The notes: generated from the letters alone by a model not told the origin. A stretch of 64,000 nucleotides of DNA from Erigeron canadensis (GCF_010389155.1 NC_057764.1:4836001-4900000); one strand, 5' to 3'; shown: positions 22,463 through 34,930, counted from the first letter of the stretch. Numbers and translations: made by a program.

Positions 22463-22935
22463 GTTTGGTATGTTACACTTTATGTTTTAATTCATATATA
22501 TATATATATATATATTCGGCCTATGTATACTATGTATGTATGTATATCTTTTTTATATACTTAAAAATTCTTAATGTCTTTTTATAGATTGCCAAACATC
22601 CCATTCACCGGATGTCGAGGTGGTTCACGAAATGCAATCTCAACAAACGCAATCTTAAAGCGTTGATGTTGGTACATCAACCAAAAGGAAAGGAATGCGC
22701 GCATAAAAAAAAGCTCCCGAGGATCCATGTGAAAAGGCAAATCAACTACCTTGGACTCCCGAAGAACAAATGGCGTTACCCCGTGCATGGCTAGAGGTTA
22801 CCGAAGACTTCGCGGAAGGTATATATATATATTTTCGGATCATTTCTTATATATATTTAGTTATTTTTTTTCTAATTTATGTGCCAAATTTTTTATATTC
22901 GTACCATTATATAAATATATATATATATATATATA

Positions 22936-23354
22936 GGGTAACACTCCGGTGAGAACACTTTAAAAATAAGAACGGTGAGAACACTTTAAAAATAAGAACG
23001 GTGAGAACACTTAAAAATATCATTTTGATGCATTAGAAGTCCATAAAACTAACATATTGCATAACTAATTATCATTATTTGAGTGTTTAGCAACACATTG
23101 ATCCGTCAAAATCGAAAAAATCACATTTTTTGTTAGATGTATCATTTTGATGAATATGCATCCCAGATGGATGCACAAAACAAAAAACGTGATTTTTTTC
23201 GATTTTGACGAATCAATGTGTTGTTAAACACTTAAATAATAATAATTAGTTATGCACTATGTTAGTTTTATGGATTTTTAATGCATCAAAATGTAGTTTT
23301 TAAGTGTTCTCACTGTGTTCTTATTTTAAAATTGTTCTTATTTGGTTGTCCCCC
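22936..23354. mobile_element. long-armed palindromic MITE B
   Basis: Starts GGGTAACACTCCGGTGAG and ends with the complement of AGGGGGACAACCAAATAAG. The arms pair for about 190 bp (for example GATGCATTAGAAGTCCATAA with the complement of TTATGGATTTTTAATGCATC). The left arm carries an extra tandem copy of GAACACTTTAAAAATAAG. It sits in TA-repeat DNA in an intron of the Harbinger-related pseudogene. Confidence 0.78.
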
Positions 23355-23370
23355 TATATATTTATATATA

Positions 23371-23861
23371 AGGGTAAAGTTATTTTGAGAACCTTTTTTT
23401 TTTTTGCGAGAACCTTTGAGAACTTTTCAAATCAAGCCCAATCGATGATTGTTCTTTACATGAAAATTGTTTTTTGATTGTTTTCTGAAAAACTTATGTG
23501 TAATTTTGAAGTTTATAATTGTGTGGGGGCATGGATTATCATCTGTTATACAATTATTTGGAGATTTTGATTCTTGATCACATGTGCACGAATATTACTA
23601 TGATCACATGTATGCAAGTCGATTACATGTAATCGTAACAATATTCGTGCACATGTAATCAAGAATCCAAATCTCCACATAATTGTATAACGAATGATAA
23701 TCCATGCCTCCACACAATTATAAACTTCAAAATTACACATAAGTTATTCAAATAACAATCAAAAAACAATTTTCATGTAAAGAATAATTATCGGTTGGGC
23801 TTGATTTGAAAAGTTCTCAGAGGTTCTCGCAAAAAAAGGGTTCTCAAAATAATTTTTTAAT
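23371..23861. mobile_element. long-armed palindromic MITE C
   Basis: GGGTAAAGTTATTTTGAGAA on the left pairs with TTCTCAAAATAATTTTTT on the right, and pairing continues through TCAAATCAAGCCCAA and CATGGATTATCAT to a centre near 23615, giving arms of about 240 bp. It carries no gene. It lies 17 bp from MITE B, separated only by TA-rich sequence. Confidence 0.8.
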
Positions 23862-24790
23862 ATATATATATAAGTTTTCATACCATATTTTGTATATATA
23901 TAGTTTTCGGTCATTTTTCTGATATATATATATATAATTGGGTTACTTTGTTATATTTTATATACTATTTTTGTGAATTATGTATTTTTGTAAGGTATTT
24001 TCAAAAAGAAGAAAACGTATTGGAAAACGATTAACCAAAACTTTCACACCATCATGGGTAGACCACCATACTGAAAACAAGATTCGATCAATGGGAAGTT
24101 TAAGAAAATGTGAGCGGCTATTCAAGGATTTCACCAAGTGAACACTCGTTTGAGCTATCGAAGTGGCCAAAACGACGCGGACCTCCAATCACGTGCTATT
24201 AACGAGTATCAAATCTATAATCCGACATTAACTTTTTTACGGGAGTAGGAGTACTTAAAGCATAGCTCGAAGTTCCATGTGATTCGTGGTTGGGTTCCTA
24301 AGTCGACTCGTGGTGAACCGCCTGCAAAAAGTTTAAAGACAACATCGGGTTCAGGGGTTGCACAGAGTCAAGGGTCAGATGCGATAGTTAACAATGACCT
24401 CAACACGACGCTGGAAGAAGGTGACAATAGGGAGAATCGTTATATGAGTCGATTGGTAGAGATACAAACGGGTCGGACGAACGGGTTGATGACTTTGAGA
24501 TGTTAAGGTGGACGAACGACATAGGGAGAAGGTAACAAAAGGTCGAACGAATGGGTTCATCGGGTAAGGCCGCAGCTTCAGATGACTTTGAGATGTTAGG
24601 GGATAGGTGGGAGGGGTTGATGGATATTGGCAAGCAACGGGTGGAATTCAACAAATAACAAGTATGAGATGTAGTAAGAAAAAACATGTTAAAGATATCT
24701 AGATGTTGGCAATCTACACACCCCGCCTTGCAGAAACTGATAGAGTAGCTATAGAGGCAATGAAAACAAAAATCCGAGCAAACATAATCT

Positions 24791-25369
24791 TTAGATTTAG
24801 TAGTAATTTTAGTAGTTAGTAGTAGTTATAGGATGTATTAGTTTTAATATTTCTATATAATTTTAGTGGTAGTTTTAGTTTTATGTAATATAAGTATTTT
24901 TATATTTTAATATAATGGAATTATGAATTAGTTTTAATAAGTTTGATATGTGTAAGTTTTAATAAGTATAAATGTATTAGTTAAATGATGAAGTAAAAAT
25001 TTACTTGAGGGGTTTAAATGAAATTAGTTATAATGATAAACAAAAACAACAAAAATAAAAATAAGAGTTTCTTTATAACCCATCACTCCATGAGGAAAAC
25101 TCTTAGATGACTAGGACGCCATTTGGCGGAGGAATATGAGTTTGAGGGTTCCCATAACCCATCACTCTCTTTAGCCTAAGAGCCCACACATTTTTATTTA
25201 TTTTTTTTACAATTTTTAACTGGGTTCGTGATGTAAGTAAGCATTGCATTTTTAATTAGTTATTCATATTTAACAACAATTTAAATAGGTTATTCATAAC
25301 CAATGATAAATCATATATCATACTATAGCCTTTGTGCATGATAATAAATAAAGTAATAAGAGGTTGTTT
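24791..25369. other. spacer downstream of the Harbinger-related pseudogene
   Basis: No gene. The phrase CCCATCACTC occurs twice (about 25079 and 25159) and may belong to the right end of the Harbinger-type element, but I cannot match it to the left end. Confidence 0.4.
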
Positions 25370-25489
25370 GGTTCACATAATATTTTTGAATAAATTGGAA
25401 TCTATCAAAAAATTTGACGTTAAAGAAATTGGAATTGAAAAGTTTTAAAATTTGTCATGTGTTTGGTTGACAGAATTCAATGGAATTTA
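25370..25489. repeat. partial MITE of the GTTTGGTTCACA family
   Basis: AGGTTGTTTGGTTCACATAA at about 25371 resembles the termini of the elements at 59156-59730 and 31929-32065. A matching right end is not visible; the body passes into AT-rich sequence. Confidence 0.45.
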
Positions 25490-26100
25490 TTTAAAGGATT
25501 CTAAATTCAATGGAATACACTTTATTGAACTCTAATAATAAATAAATAATTACATAAATAATTAAAAATATAAAAATAATAAATATAAATAATAAAAATA
25601 TTAATATTAACATAAAAATAATAATAGAAATATTAACATTAATAATAATAAATATTAAAAATATTAATATAAAAATTAAAATATTAATAAAAATATAAAT
25701 ATTAATAATAAAAGTAATTTTAATTGGTATTATTTTAATAATAATAAATATATATAATAAAAACAAATATATATATATATATAAACATTAAAATATAAGG
25801 ATAATAATAATAATAACTATAATGTATAAATAAATAATATAGTATATAACTAATAATAAACAAAAAATAATAAAAATAATGTAAATAGTAAATCAATAAT
25901 AATAATACTAATAATAATATAATTATAATAAAAAAAAATAATAATAATGTAAATATTAAAAAATAATAATTATTTAAAAATAATAATAATTGAATTTAAA
26001 AATATAATATGAATATAATATAAAATTAATATATATTAATATTGATTAAATGTAAATAATTATAATATAAAAACAATTATTGAGTATAATAATAGTAATA
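25490..26100. repeat. low-complexity AATAAT-rich tract
   Basis: About 600 bases almost wholly of A and T, dominated by AAT/ATA triplets. Any open frame (for example on the minus strand at 25491-25766, all I/N/F) is an artefact of composition. Confidence 0.85.
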
Positions 26101-26104
26101 ATAA

Positions 26105-26135
26105 CTAGATTATTTTTCCCGCGTAATACGTGAGT
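26105..26135 (-). repeat. Helitron-like 3' terminus
   Basis: On the minus strand a hairpin-like CTCACGTATTACGCGGG is followed by AAAAATAAT and CTAG next to T, the layout of a Helitron 3' end. The stem is imperfect here. No partner 5' end was identified. Confidence 0.4.
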
Positions 26136-27203
26136 AATATATTTTTATATTTATATAGAATATACAATTTTTTTAAGTAACTACTAACAAATTTTAATGT
26201 TTAATTTTACTTTATTAATATTTGCTATTTTGACCTTGATAATTGAACAACCTTACTCCTACCAAAGGTAGAGAGACTATTTTCAAGTTCTAACAGAGTG
26301 TTACTAATCTAACAAATTATGCTTTGTCAAACGTTATTGCTCATCCTTGTCACCACAAATTTCTCGATGTCATTCGGATTTCATGTCATATCATCAAAAA
26401 TGTCACACATGACTCATTCTTTACATCGTCACAGGCATACAACCTTTACCGAGATGAAAATTTGTCATCATTAAACCAATGATCATTCTAGAAACTTGTT
26501 TTATTTTCATTCCTAGTGGGGTATGCCTAAGAGAACAAAGAACATATATTTGCCTAAATACAAAAAACCACAATTTTATGTTAAGATATTTCAAATCTAT
26601 TGTTAAGAAAACATAACATTAGTCATTTTATTTTATTTAATTAACATTTATCTAATAAATTTAAATTATACTATATTAGACTTTTCATTTATATATTTGG
26701 CTAAACTACCATTGATAAGTTTAAATTTTTAATAAAAGAGAAAAATACTAAGAAACTTTCAAGGCCAATAGACAATCCATATACTATACTTCCCATGTTA
26801 TAGCTTTCTTTGGTAATTTTTTGTAAGTGCTAATATATTGAACTGATTAAATTCTATAAAACTAAGGAGGTCAATTTCTATCATGCCAAAAACTTTAACA
26901 TATATAAAAGTGTTTAAGTTGACACCAAATAGATTGGAGATATAAAATAAAGCATTATGTCAAATATTATTATAAAACATATATAAAATCTCGACCTATA
27001 TGTGAATAATATATTATGTCATATATGTTAGTTTTAGGATTTTTCTATAAAATAATGATAAAAATAGTTTAAAACTTCTAAGGTAAATAAAACATATTAC
27101 CTTTTAAAAAACTTACGCATGACAACATTATTAATTCTATTTAAGATAAATAATAATAATATTTTATTTAGGTGTAAATAGATGATTATAATAATTATTT
27201 ACT
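26136..27203. other. AT-rich spacer
   Basis: I see no gene or element boundary. Confidence 0.4.
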
Positions 27204-30200
27204 TGTAACACCCCGCTAAAGCGGAATATACGGGATGCACAGATAAGCACAATTCCACACAGTACAAGTTCCAACACAGCCATTACTATATTTAAAGAAC
27301 AGAAGTACGATTGTTATTACAGAACATGAATGAACTTAGAATAGTCAATATCTGGAAGACAGAACAATTGTCTTTTAAGAACAGAACTTGAACTGATGTA
27401 GCAAGGAAGATCTTCATTGCTCCTGAACTTGTACGCTCGAACAATCACCAAAAGTATGAGCTTAGAAAGGAAGACTCCTATGCTAAAGAACTATGAACCT
27501 AGCCTGAAAAGCATGTAAGTTCAAAAGGTCAACTACAAAAGTAGTTGGTGAGATTCACATAATGTACTTTTAGTTTACATATACGTATATATGTATAGTA
27601 AGAACAAGATCATAAATTTTGTACGTCGATCCAATGTACTTTGTAATAATCAGAACTAGATCAAGAACTGCACTTTGGACATAAGTACCTTATAATAATC
27701 AGAACTGGGTCAAAAACTACACTTTGGACATAAGTACTTTATAATAACATGAACTGAACAAGAACATATAATGAACTTTAGGTATAAGTTGTCACTGCTA
27801 AACCGATTGGCCAGAACTGAGCTTTAATGTGATAGTATGCTCATATAGCTCGAGTACTTCAAATAAGATCTATGTCAGAACAGATGACATGTATAAGAAC
27901 AAGTAATATGCATCCTCCTGAACTGTGGAGAATGAGGGTGGGCCTACCCTAAACAGCGCTGTCCATAATTACCTACGGTTCATTCCCTGAACAGTGGGAT
28001 ATGAATTGATAGCAGTGAACAAGAACTTAGCAAGTACATGTACGAACTAGAACATGGTAAAGATCAAGTACAATAGTATAGATGTGTTTAAGATCCTGCC
28101 CATTCAAGACTTAAACACTCTGTAAATCAGTTTCAAAATTGTATCATAAGTAGTTCAAGATCATAAAATAGTACGTAAGATAGTTCAAGAACATAAGTAC
28201 TTGTACAAAATAGTTTTCATGCTTTTCAGTCCCCGATAAAGAACTTTGAACAATTGTACGAAAGGGGGATTAGTGAACTCATAGTGATCTGGTATAAGCA
28301 CAAGTAGTATTAGTACAGAGAACAAGCACAAAGATAGATAAGAATATCTATCGAAATCCAGGCACGTCTTGATGGATTCCTAAGCACATAATGATCATAA
28401 ATAAGTACATATATTAGTTCATGTGATTATTCAATCACAGAAATGTCCTTGATGAACTGATGATTTGGTCCTTTGAATATCTTTGAACGTTTTGACTCGA
28501 AAGAGTTTTAAATGAACTTTAAGTACACGAACTGGACTCGAACTGAACGACTTTGAACTCACATTTAAGTACTTATCGTGTTAATGAGTTGAACATGTCT
28601 TTAATGATGAACTTTTAGTCTTTAGAACTCATTTTAATTGATCGTAGAACTCGTACTTTGATAATCAAGATAGAACATGTCTTATTGGTACTTCAATTAG
28701 GGTTCGCACTTTGTACGTCGTCTTAGATCGAACCATGATCTAGTTTAGATGTAATGATCAGCCTTAGATGTGTTTAATCGAGTAATGATGTTGTTATGAA
28801 CTAATTAGATGATTAAGGATCAAGTGTGGTGTGTTAAAGAACAAGTACAAGTTGTGTTGAGATGAGCACAAGATCGCATTAGGGTTTAGTCATCAACATC
28901 GTCTCACTGGTCAAGCCAAGATCGTCCTATTCCTAGCTAGAATCATTTCACAAGATCGTCTCATTGACAAGGGACCAAGATCGTTTCAAGTTCATAGGTT
29001 AAGATCGTTTTAGTAGCTAAGTACATCAAGATCGTTTCAAAGTTAACTCAAGGTCGTCTTAGGTTCACCCAAGGTCAAGATTGTTTTTTATGACAAGAAC
29101 TCAAGATCGTTTTATATGACAAGAACTCAAGATTGTTTTACAAGACTTGAACAAGATCGTCCTACTGGACTTAGCACAAGATCGTCCCATTGGCAAGGAC
29201 ATGATCAAGTGTTTGAGCAAAACCTATCCAAAGGATCGGTTACCCATTAAACGTACCAAGAACACACAACACCACACAAGATCGAATCGAGCAAGAACTT
29301 ATGAACCAAGAGGGCTGTCAAGACGATCTTGGGCTCAAGATCGTCTCACAGGATCGTCCCAATGAGCTGAACACGAACAAGAACATATCACAAGGATCTA
29401 GATCGAATCCGGGACAAGTTAGAACATGAAACTTGTACATATATGAACATAAACACTAATCATTAACACTTTTAACGATTTCAAGATCATCTATAACATG
29501 AAATAGGTGTGGCACATCAAGAACAAGTTTTCCTTAACTTTCAAAAATGGGTTTTGAAGATTAAAGCATGTTACGACCCAAATTTGTTCACATATTTGTT
29601 ATCAAACTCATTTAGACACAAACCCATTAAACATTAACACGATTTCATATCAAAATTGGACCAAATCATCAAGAACATAGAGTTGGAAAAGTTCACTTTT
29701 AACTTGATCAAAAACTCATAATTTGTTGTTCTTACCTGAGATTTGATTCTAGAAACACGTTTTGATTATCACAAGGATGCTAAAAGTACAAGTGATTTTG
29801 ATTTAACAGTCCAAAATCAAAGGATGAATTTTGTGTGTGAAAAAGTGGCTGCACTATGTGTTTTAGTGTGAGAAAGAAGAAAGAAGAAGAAGATGAAGTA
29901 TGAATGTTTCTCTCTCTAGGTTTCCATCTTATTTCTTTATATATCTTTCCCATATTAAATGAACCCAATAAATGCAAGGACCATTTGCGAATATTTTGAA
30001 CTAGAATTTTAATGAACATGAACGTTTATGAACCGAACTTTAATATTTTACTATACATAATTATGAACTCGTCATATCAATCAAGATTTAAGATCAAATT
30101 GACCTTCATATAAGCACATAATTGAGGTCTAAAGCACGTCAATAACTTAGATAAATTGAACTGCCTGGCCGTTCTAATGGCAAATGTACGTTTTTAAGAA

Positions 30201-30233
30201 CTTAATAAGAACATTTCTAAGACGGTTGTTACA
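27204..30233 (-). mobile_element. antisense solo LTR, Tekay-like (3.03 kb)
   Basis: Begins TGTAACACCCC and ends GGTTGTTACA, with flanks TTACT (27199-27203) and TTACC (30234-30238), a 5-bp duplication with one change. No internal genes or second LTR. The minus orientation is inferred by analogy with chromovirus LTRs that start TGTAACA and end TGTTACA. It is rich in GAAC/AAGTAC words and holds a dense AAGATCGT motif cluster at 28860-29400. Open frames within it (for example 29147-29365 +, 29780-30019 -) follow these repeats and are not genes. Confidence 0.72.
28860..29405. repeat. AAGATCGT(C/T) motif cluster
   Basis: At least 14 copies of AAGATCGT or one-base variants (AAGATTGT, AAGGTCGT), many extended to CAAGATCGTCTCA or CAAGATCGTTTTA, irregularly spaced by 20-45 bases. 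One copy near 29318 is inverted (GACGATCTTG). Confidence 0.85.
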
Positions 30234-30238
30234 TTACC

Positions 30239-30960
30239 AGTCATAACTTAAAGGGAGATTTTTTGTGTAATCATATAAAGTGTAAGTATTAATATCGTCA
30301 TTTAAAAAACTTGAAATAATTAAATTTAATCTAAGAGTTTTAAATCAAAGTTGAAATTCATCCAATGGTTCTTATTTGTTTAGGAATGAATTTAGGACAT
30401 TGTTATGAAGGATCTCTTTATTGTCTTCCTAAAGCCCATATGCTCAGTATCCTTAAGCATTATTATTACCTGAAAATGAATGCTCGAAAATGTCAACATA
30501 ATGTTGGTGAGTTCGTAGCTTTAAAGGAATACAAATGAGTTTGTTGTGCATGATATATGAGGTTTGGACAATAGTGTAAATATAAACATGTAGTAGCATG
30601 TATGCATACCAAATACCGATCAATGCCATCATAGTTTTCCAACAACACAAACTCATCACTGCATGCCAACAACACAATCACATCACTACTTGCCAACATC
30701 TCAATCACACACTGTAATACCAACAACTACCAGCTGGAGTATATAGTTGGTCGATAGATTTCAAATAGTTTTCAATAGATATCAACAGACATCTATTGCA
30801 TCATAGAATCAACACAAACAAGCTAGCATACACATTTCATAATTACACGTATTTGTCCAAGATAACAAACAAGTTTTGGCACGTATATTTACTTTTCCTA
30901 AAAAGTTTTAGGACTTTGTAATATATATATATATATTAGGACTTTGTTATATATATATAT
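30239..30960. other. spacer
   Basis: No gene is supported. The overlapping minus-strand frames near 30453-30726 are low-complexity (Cys/Leu/His) and unrelated to any family I know. TTTAGGACTTTGT phrases at about 30908 and 30937 recur near 31858 and 30392 and may mark an unnamed MITE. Confidence 0.4.
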
Positions 30961-31165
30961 AGGTTTTAGATAAAATAAAATAAGTATTAAAGTAAAACAA
31001 ATAAAACAATAGGTTTTAATCATTGATAATCACCGTGAGTCATGAAAATCATCGTACATCAAATGCGTTGTGAATCTTCGTGCATCAATTTAACCATGAT
31101 CTAAGGGTCAAGATCTTGTCTTATTTGTTTTACTTTAATACTTGTTTTACAATACCTAATCCCTA
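30961..31165. mobile_element. MITE family A, copy 2
   Basis: The reverse complement of the element at 4136-4342 over its full 205 bp, including GACAAGATCTTGACCCTT and the pyrimidine-rich ends. Also flanked by TA repeats. Confidence 0.8.
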
Positions 31166-31928
31166 TATATATATATATATATATGACTTTTTGGAAAGGT
31201 TGGGACATGTTTTTTTAAATAGGAGTTTTTGTTCGCAAAATCCATTTGACAAACGCAATCACGAGCACCCACTTAAAATTATTAAAAATTTATAAATCGT
31301 CAAAAGTATATCGAGCTACTTCTTTAATAAAAGAAGATATAATTTTAGGACTACACATATTACCTTTTTCCATCTAATAATGTATAGTTTTTGAAATAAA
31401 TTTTTTGAATAATTTATATAATTTTTTCGATAGTTTTCACGTTCTCAAATTATTGACGTAGTGAAATCTACTTTTATAGGAACATGCATGTGCAATAAAT
31501 TTTAAAATCTGAATTCGTATGAACTAATAATGAATTCTTTCGAAATTTATGTAATATTAATTAATACTCGTATTTTGTAAGGCTTATATATATATATTTA
31601 ATTAAATACAGAAAGTTTAATTATCTAAAATACAAGGATTAATATTGTGTTTTCATAATATTAGTGATGGAATATTAATGGTGAAAAGTGTAATTTTGTG
31701 ATGGAAAACAAAAAAGTGTAAATTATCTAAAATAGATGGACTAATGTTGTGTTTACTTAATATTAAATTTGGTAATGTTACTATTATTTAGATCTAAGGG
31801 TTGTAATCAAAAGTTTGAACTAATCTAACGGTCTTTGTTTTTTTATAAAAGAATTTAGGACCTTGTTATATATATATTGGTAGATATATTGGTAGATAAC
31901 ATAAATAATAATATTTTTTATTTGTTTA
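31166..31928. other. AT-rich spacer
   Basis: A loosely repeated phrase (TTATCTAAAATA...GGACTAATGTTGTGTTT-like) occurs twice near 31620-31770. Nothing coding. Confidence 0.4.
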
Positions 31929-32065
31929 AGGGCTTTTTGGTTAACTTACAAACATTTCATTGGAATGTTAAACTTTTCATCTATTTTGTGATGGAATTTT
32001 GAATTTCATAATTTAAAGAATTTGATTGAAAGTTTATTGAGAATTCTGCAAACCAAACGCCCTCT
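31929..32065. mobile_element. small MITE of the GTTTGGTT family
   Basis: About 137 bp with inverted ends (AGGGCTTTTTGGTTAACTTA on the left; complement of AGAGGGCGTTTGGTTTGCAG on the right). It is related in its ends to the nested elements at 59.2-59.7 kb. Confidence 0.6.
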
Positions 32066-32262
32066 AAATTAAATATATTTTGTTAGAAAGATACATTTTT
32101 GTCTTATATTCATTATCTTTTCTTTCGGTATAGAGTACAAAAAATGATAGTTGCCAAAATGAAATCACAGGAAAGGTAGCCAAAGCGTTCATTTCCATGA
32201 TTCAAAAAATTGAGGACAAGAGAAGAAAAAGAGTCCTTGACGGCGTTACTTTTAATATCAAA

Positions 32263-32292
32263 CTAGCTAATCAATCCGGGTGATTACCCGGA
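32263..32292 (-). repeat. Helitron-like 3' terminus
   Basis: On the minus strand the perfect hairpin TCCGGGTAATCACCCGGA (7-bp stem, 4-nt loop) is followed by TTGATTAG and CTAG next to T, a good match to the Helitron 3' end pattern. No 5' end assigned. Confidence 0.5.
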
Positions 32293-34070
32293 CATAATTA
32301 GGAAAAGATAAATATGTGATATGATATGCAAGTATTATCTCATCTCATCTCATATGATATACATAAATAAATGTAAAAGTAGAACTACGAAGCAACTACT
32401 AAGCAATATGTTTAAACAACATTGCGATGATTGGTTGTGGCTTGACTAAACACTACCATGAGAGGAATGGTGGCTTCTTTAGGTAACTTCTTCATGGTAT
32501 CATCTCTGAACTTATGAAAGATCACATATTAAGTGTTATTCGCGTTGATAAACGAAAAATGAAAACCAATTACCTTGACGCCTTGGTTACCTTTTCTTAC
32601 TATAAATTTATTTATTTTATTGATTGAACTAAATAACAGTATACCACTATTTGACAAATTGGACCAAATCTGCAACAACCTATACTAATGTATCTTATAT
32701 TATATCAATCCCTAATCAAAAACAAAATAAATTACAATACAATACATTCATATAGGAATAATAATAAAAAAACGAAACATAACCAGTCACCATTTATGTC
32801 AATCTCTCCTTAGCTACATACTCCTGCATGTATAGATGACAAATTACATTCCTCCATCATAACTTTATCTGCATAACAAATACCTCTACATAGCTTCTAT
32901 CAGCTTAAATCGATATCTACTAATGCACAAGAACCTATACATCGCTTTTGTAAAGTAATATTCTATTAGTTTACAAACTATTATGACTTTCAAAACATAA
33001 TTTAAAAATACATCAATAGATTTTCATGCAGCACCTTGGATCAATCAGAGGAACTTAACATTTTGAATCATTGCCATTGCCACTGTTACACGAGTCATTA
33101 ATTGCCAAAAGAAAGGGAGAAACTCAACTCGAGAGTATTATGTTACTTTATTGAAGAATGAAAGATTAGCTGACAAATACCTCGCAAATCAAGCTTTGCT
33201 AACTTTGTTGCATTAACGGGAGATACAATTGCTTTCTCTATAGGTAGTAAGTATAAAAATAGTGTGAGCGATATACATACCCAATAAGAGAGCAGAATCA
33301 TACTTGGTTATGAAACCATTGAAGCTACAGATATAACAAAACTTCAAGTGTTTGATTATTTGACATAAGCCATTAAAGTAGCAACACCAACTTCCTTCTT
33401 TCCCAGCATAAAAAGTTTCATAAGCGATAGCAAAAAACATCTTTTCCTGCTAACTTTGTTGCCTGTCATTTACGTGTTACCACTATAGTAGAATCTTCAA
33501 TAACATTTAACTTTGTGGCCTTTCATCTTTAATACCCTCCAAGCTGATTCATTATTGATGCATCTGACCATAAAACAGTAATGTTGCAAAATGAATACGA
33601 AACTATTTAGTGACTGCTCCAATATTTCAAAAAGCTAAAGCACATTATCAAAAAGCAAGAAACCATGGTTACCATGAGAAAAAAAATAAGAACGTTCCCC
33701 CATAAAGGTATAGGTTCAAGCCAGTACAATGCATGACCCTCTAAGAAAACAACAATAATAATTGTAATCCATACATTAGCACTTAAAATTTGAGACGATT
33801 AGGTAATTAAGAGTATGAATGTGTCTCATAGTGAAAAATATTTGAGCAAATAAGCTATTTATATACGAAAAAATCAAGGCTATCAATCTTGAAGCAACAA
33901 AGTAACAACTTTAACGTCATAATCATCAATGGAGTTGAAAAATAAAAATGGGCTAATAAAGGATGAAACATTAAGTTCAACCAAGTATGTCATGTCCAAT
34001 GAAAAATCAAGGCCATCTGATTTTGAAACCTCGCAGATACAACACATCATGGATAACTAAGGATGAAACA
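32293..34070. other. unassigned single-copy-like DNA left of the copia element
   Basis: No gene is supported. Near the right edge a block of about 115 bp (AAGGATGAAACATTAAG...) occurs at 33959-34010 and again, split by the copia insertion, at 34060-34075 and 53269-53300. A 75-codon minus-strand frame at 33213-33440 has no family match. This stretch and 53274-54250 were contiguous before the insertion. Confidence 0.45.
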
Positions 34071-34075
34071 TTAAG

Positions 34076-34916
34076 TGTTGGAGTGTGATCATTTTATTAT
34101 AAATCGCATGTCCGGAAATAATTTAAGCCTACGGGGTCACACGAAATGACAAGGTAACTCTATATTATTAATTAGCATATTAAAGTAATATATTAAATAA
34201 TTAGATCACGAAATGATTAAATTAAATATATTAAGGAGTTAATTATATTTAGTTAATTAAACAAAAAATTAAAATGTGAAATATGGAAATTAGAGTTGGG
34301 CTCTAAATCCATATGGGGTGCCCGGTTTTTGAGAGCCTTTTAGGGGTCTTGATTAACTTGGTCATCAAGTAAATAAACCTTAAATAATCCCTATATATAA
34401 AGGCTTTATTCTAAGGGTTTATTCATTCCTTCACATAAGAAAATCTTTCTTCTTTCTCTCTTCTTTTAGTTCGGTCGAATAAGCATCAAAGACAAAGGGT
34501 TTTTGTGACTTTGGTTTTTGAATACGAAAGAGACAAAATAAGGATTCTTGTTTTGTTTTTCATCCGTAAAACTTATATGAATATAAGTTTTATTCATGAA
34601 ACATTCATTATACAATATCTATAGATTGTGGGGATGTTTTGAATTTCGACTTCAACAAAAGGGAAAGCACAAAAGGGTTTGTGAGATCGTGATTTGGGTA
34701 CTAGCATACGGTATAGGGGTGTCTAGTGTGCGATCGTAGAAGGGTTTTACTTTAAACCCTAACCAATAATAATAATCTTATTATTAATATAATTGGAAGC
34801 TTTACGCAAAGGTACACGTTTCAATTCTCTCTTTGTTAATTAATAGTATTACATATACGTTTCTTTCCGCTGCGTACTTGTGAATTGTTATATGTTTATG
34901 TGCTTATATTCTAACA
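34076..34916 (+). repeat. 5' LTR of the outer copia element
   Basis: 841 bp, TGTTGGAGTGTGATC to TTCTAACA, matching 52431-53268. A TATA-like TATATATAA at 34392-34400 sits at the expected place for the LTR promoter. Confidence 0.92.
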
Positions 34917-34917
34917 G

Positions 34918-34930
34918 TGGTATCACAAGC
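34918..34930 (+). other. primer-binding site, tRNA-iMet-like (outer copia)
   Basis: TGGTATCACAAGC begins one base after the LTR. The usual plant version begins TGGTATCAGAGC, so two positions have changed or it is a lineage variant. Confidence 0.7.

Larger units (their letters stand above)
22585..24790 (+). pseudogene. PIF/Harbinger-related Myb/SANT (GST-T3-like) gene, 3' part
   Basis: An exon from 22585 (after TTTTATAG) reads DVEVVHEMQSQQTQ, with a stop, then PWTPEEQMALPRAWLEVTED, the SANT/Myb-like helix region, and ends at a GTATAT donor at 22820. After an intron filled with two MITEs the protein resumes near 24000 with YWKTINQNFHTIMGR, then DSINGKFKKM, AAIQGFHQ and RGWVPKSTRGEPPAKSL, the NAM-associated C-terminal part of this family. 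The end is near 24785 (VAIEAMKTKIRA). Such proteins are the DNA-binding partner of Harbinger transposases or domesticated relatives. Two TGA codons after GRPPY and KFKKM and several frameshifts make it a pseudogene. Its 5' end is on the far side of the Athila-like element. Confidence 0.75.

Noticed and set aside
25491..25766. 91-codon minus-strand open frame
   Set aside because: Lies in AATAAT low-complexity DNA; the product is almost only I, F, N and L.
28860..29405. CRISPR-like array
   Set aside because: Repeats are only 8-10 bases, irregularly spaced, in a plant solo LTR.
33213..33440. 75-codon minus-strand frame as a gene
   Set aside because: No recognisable domain, splice context or neighbour support.
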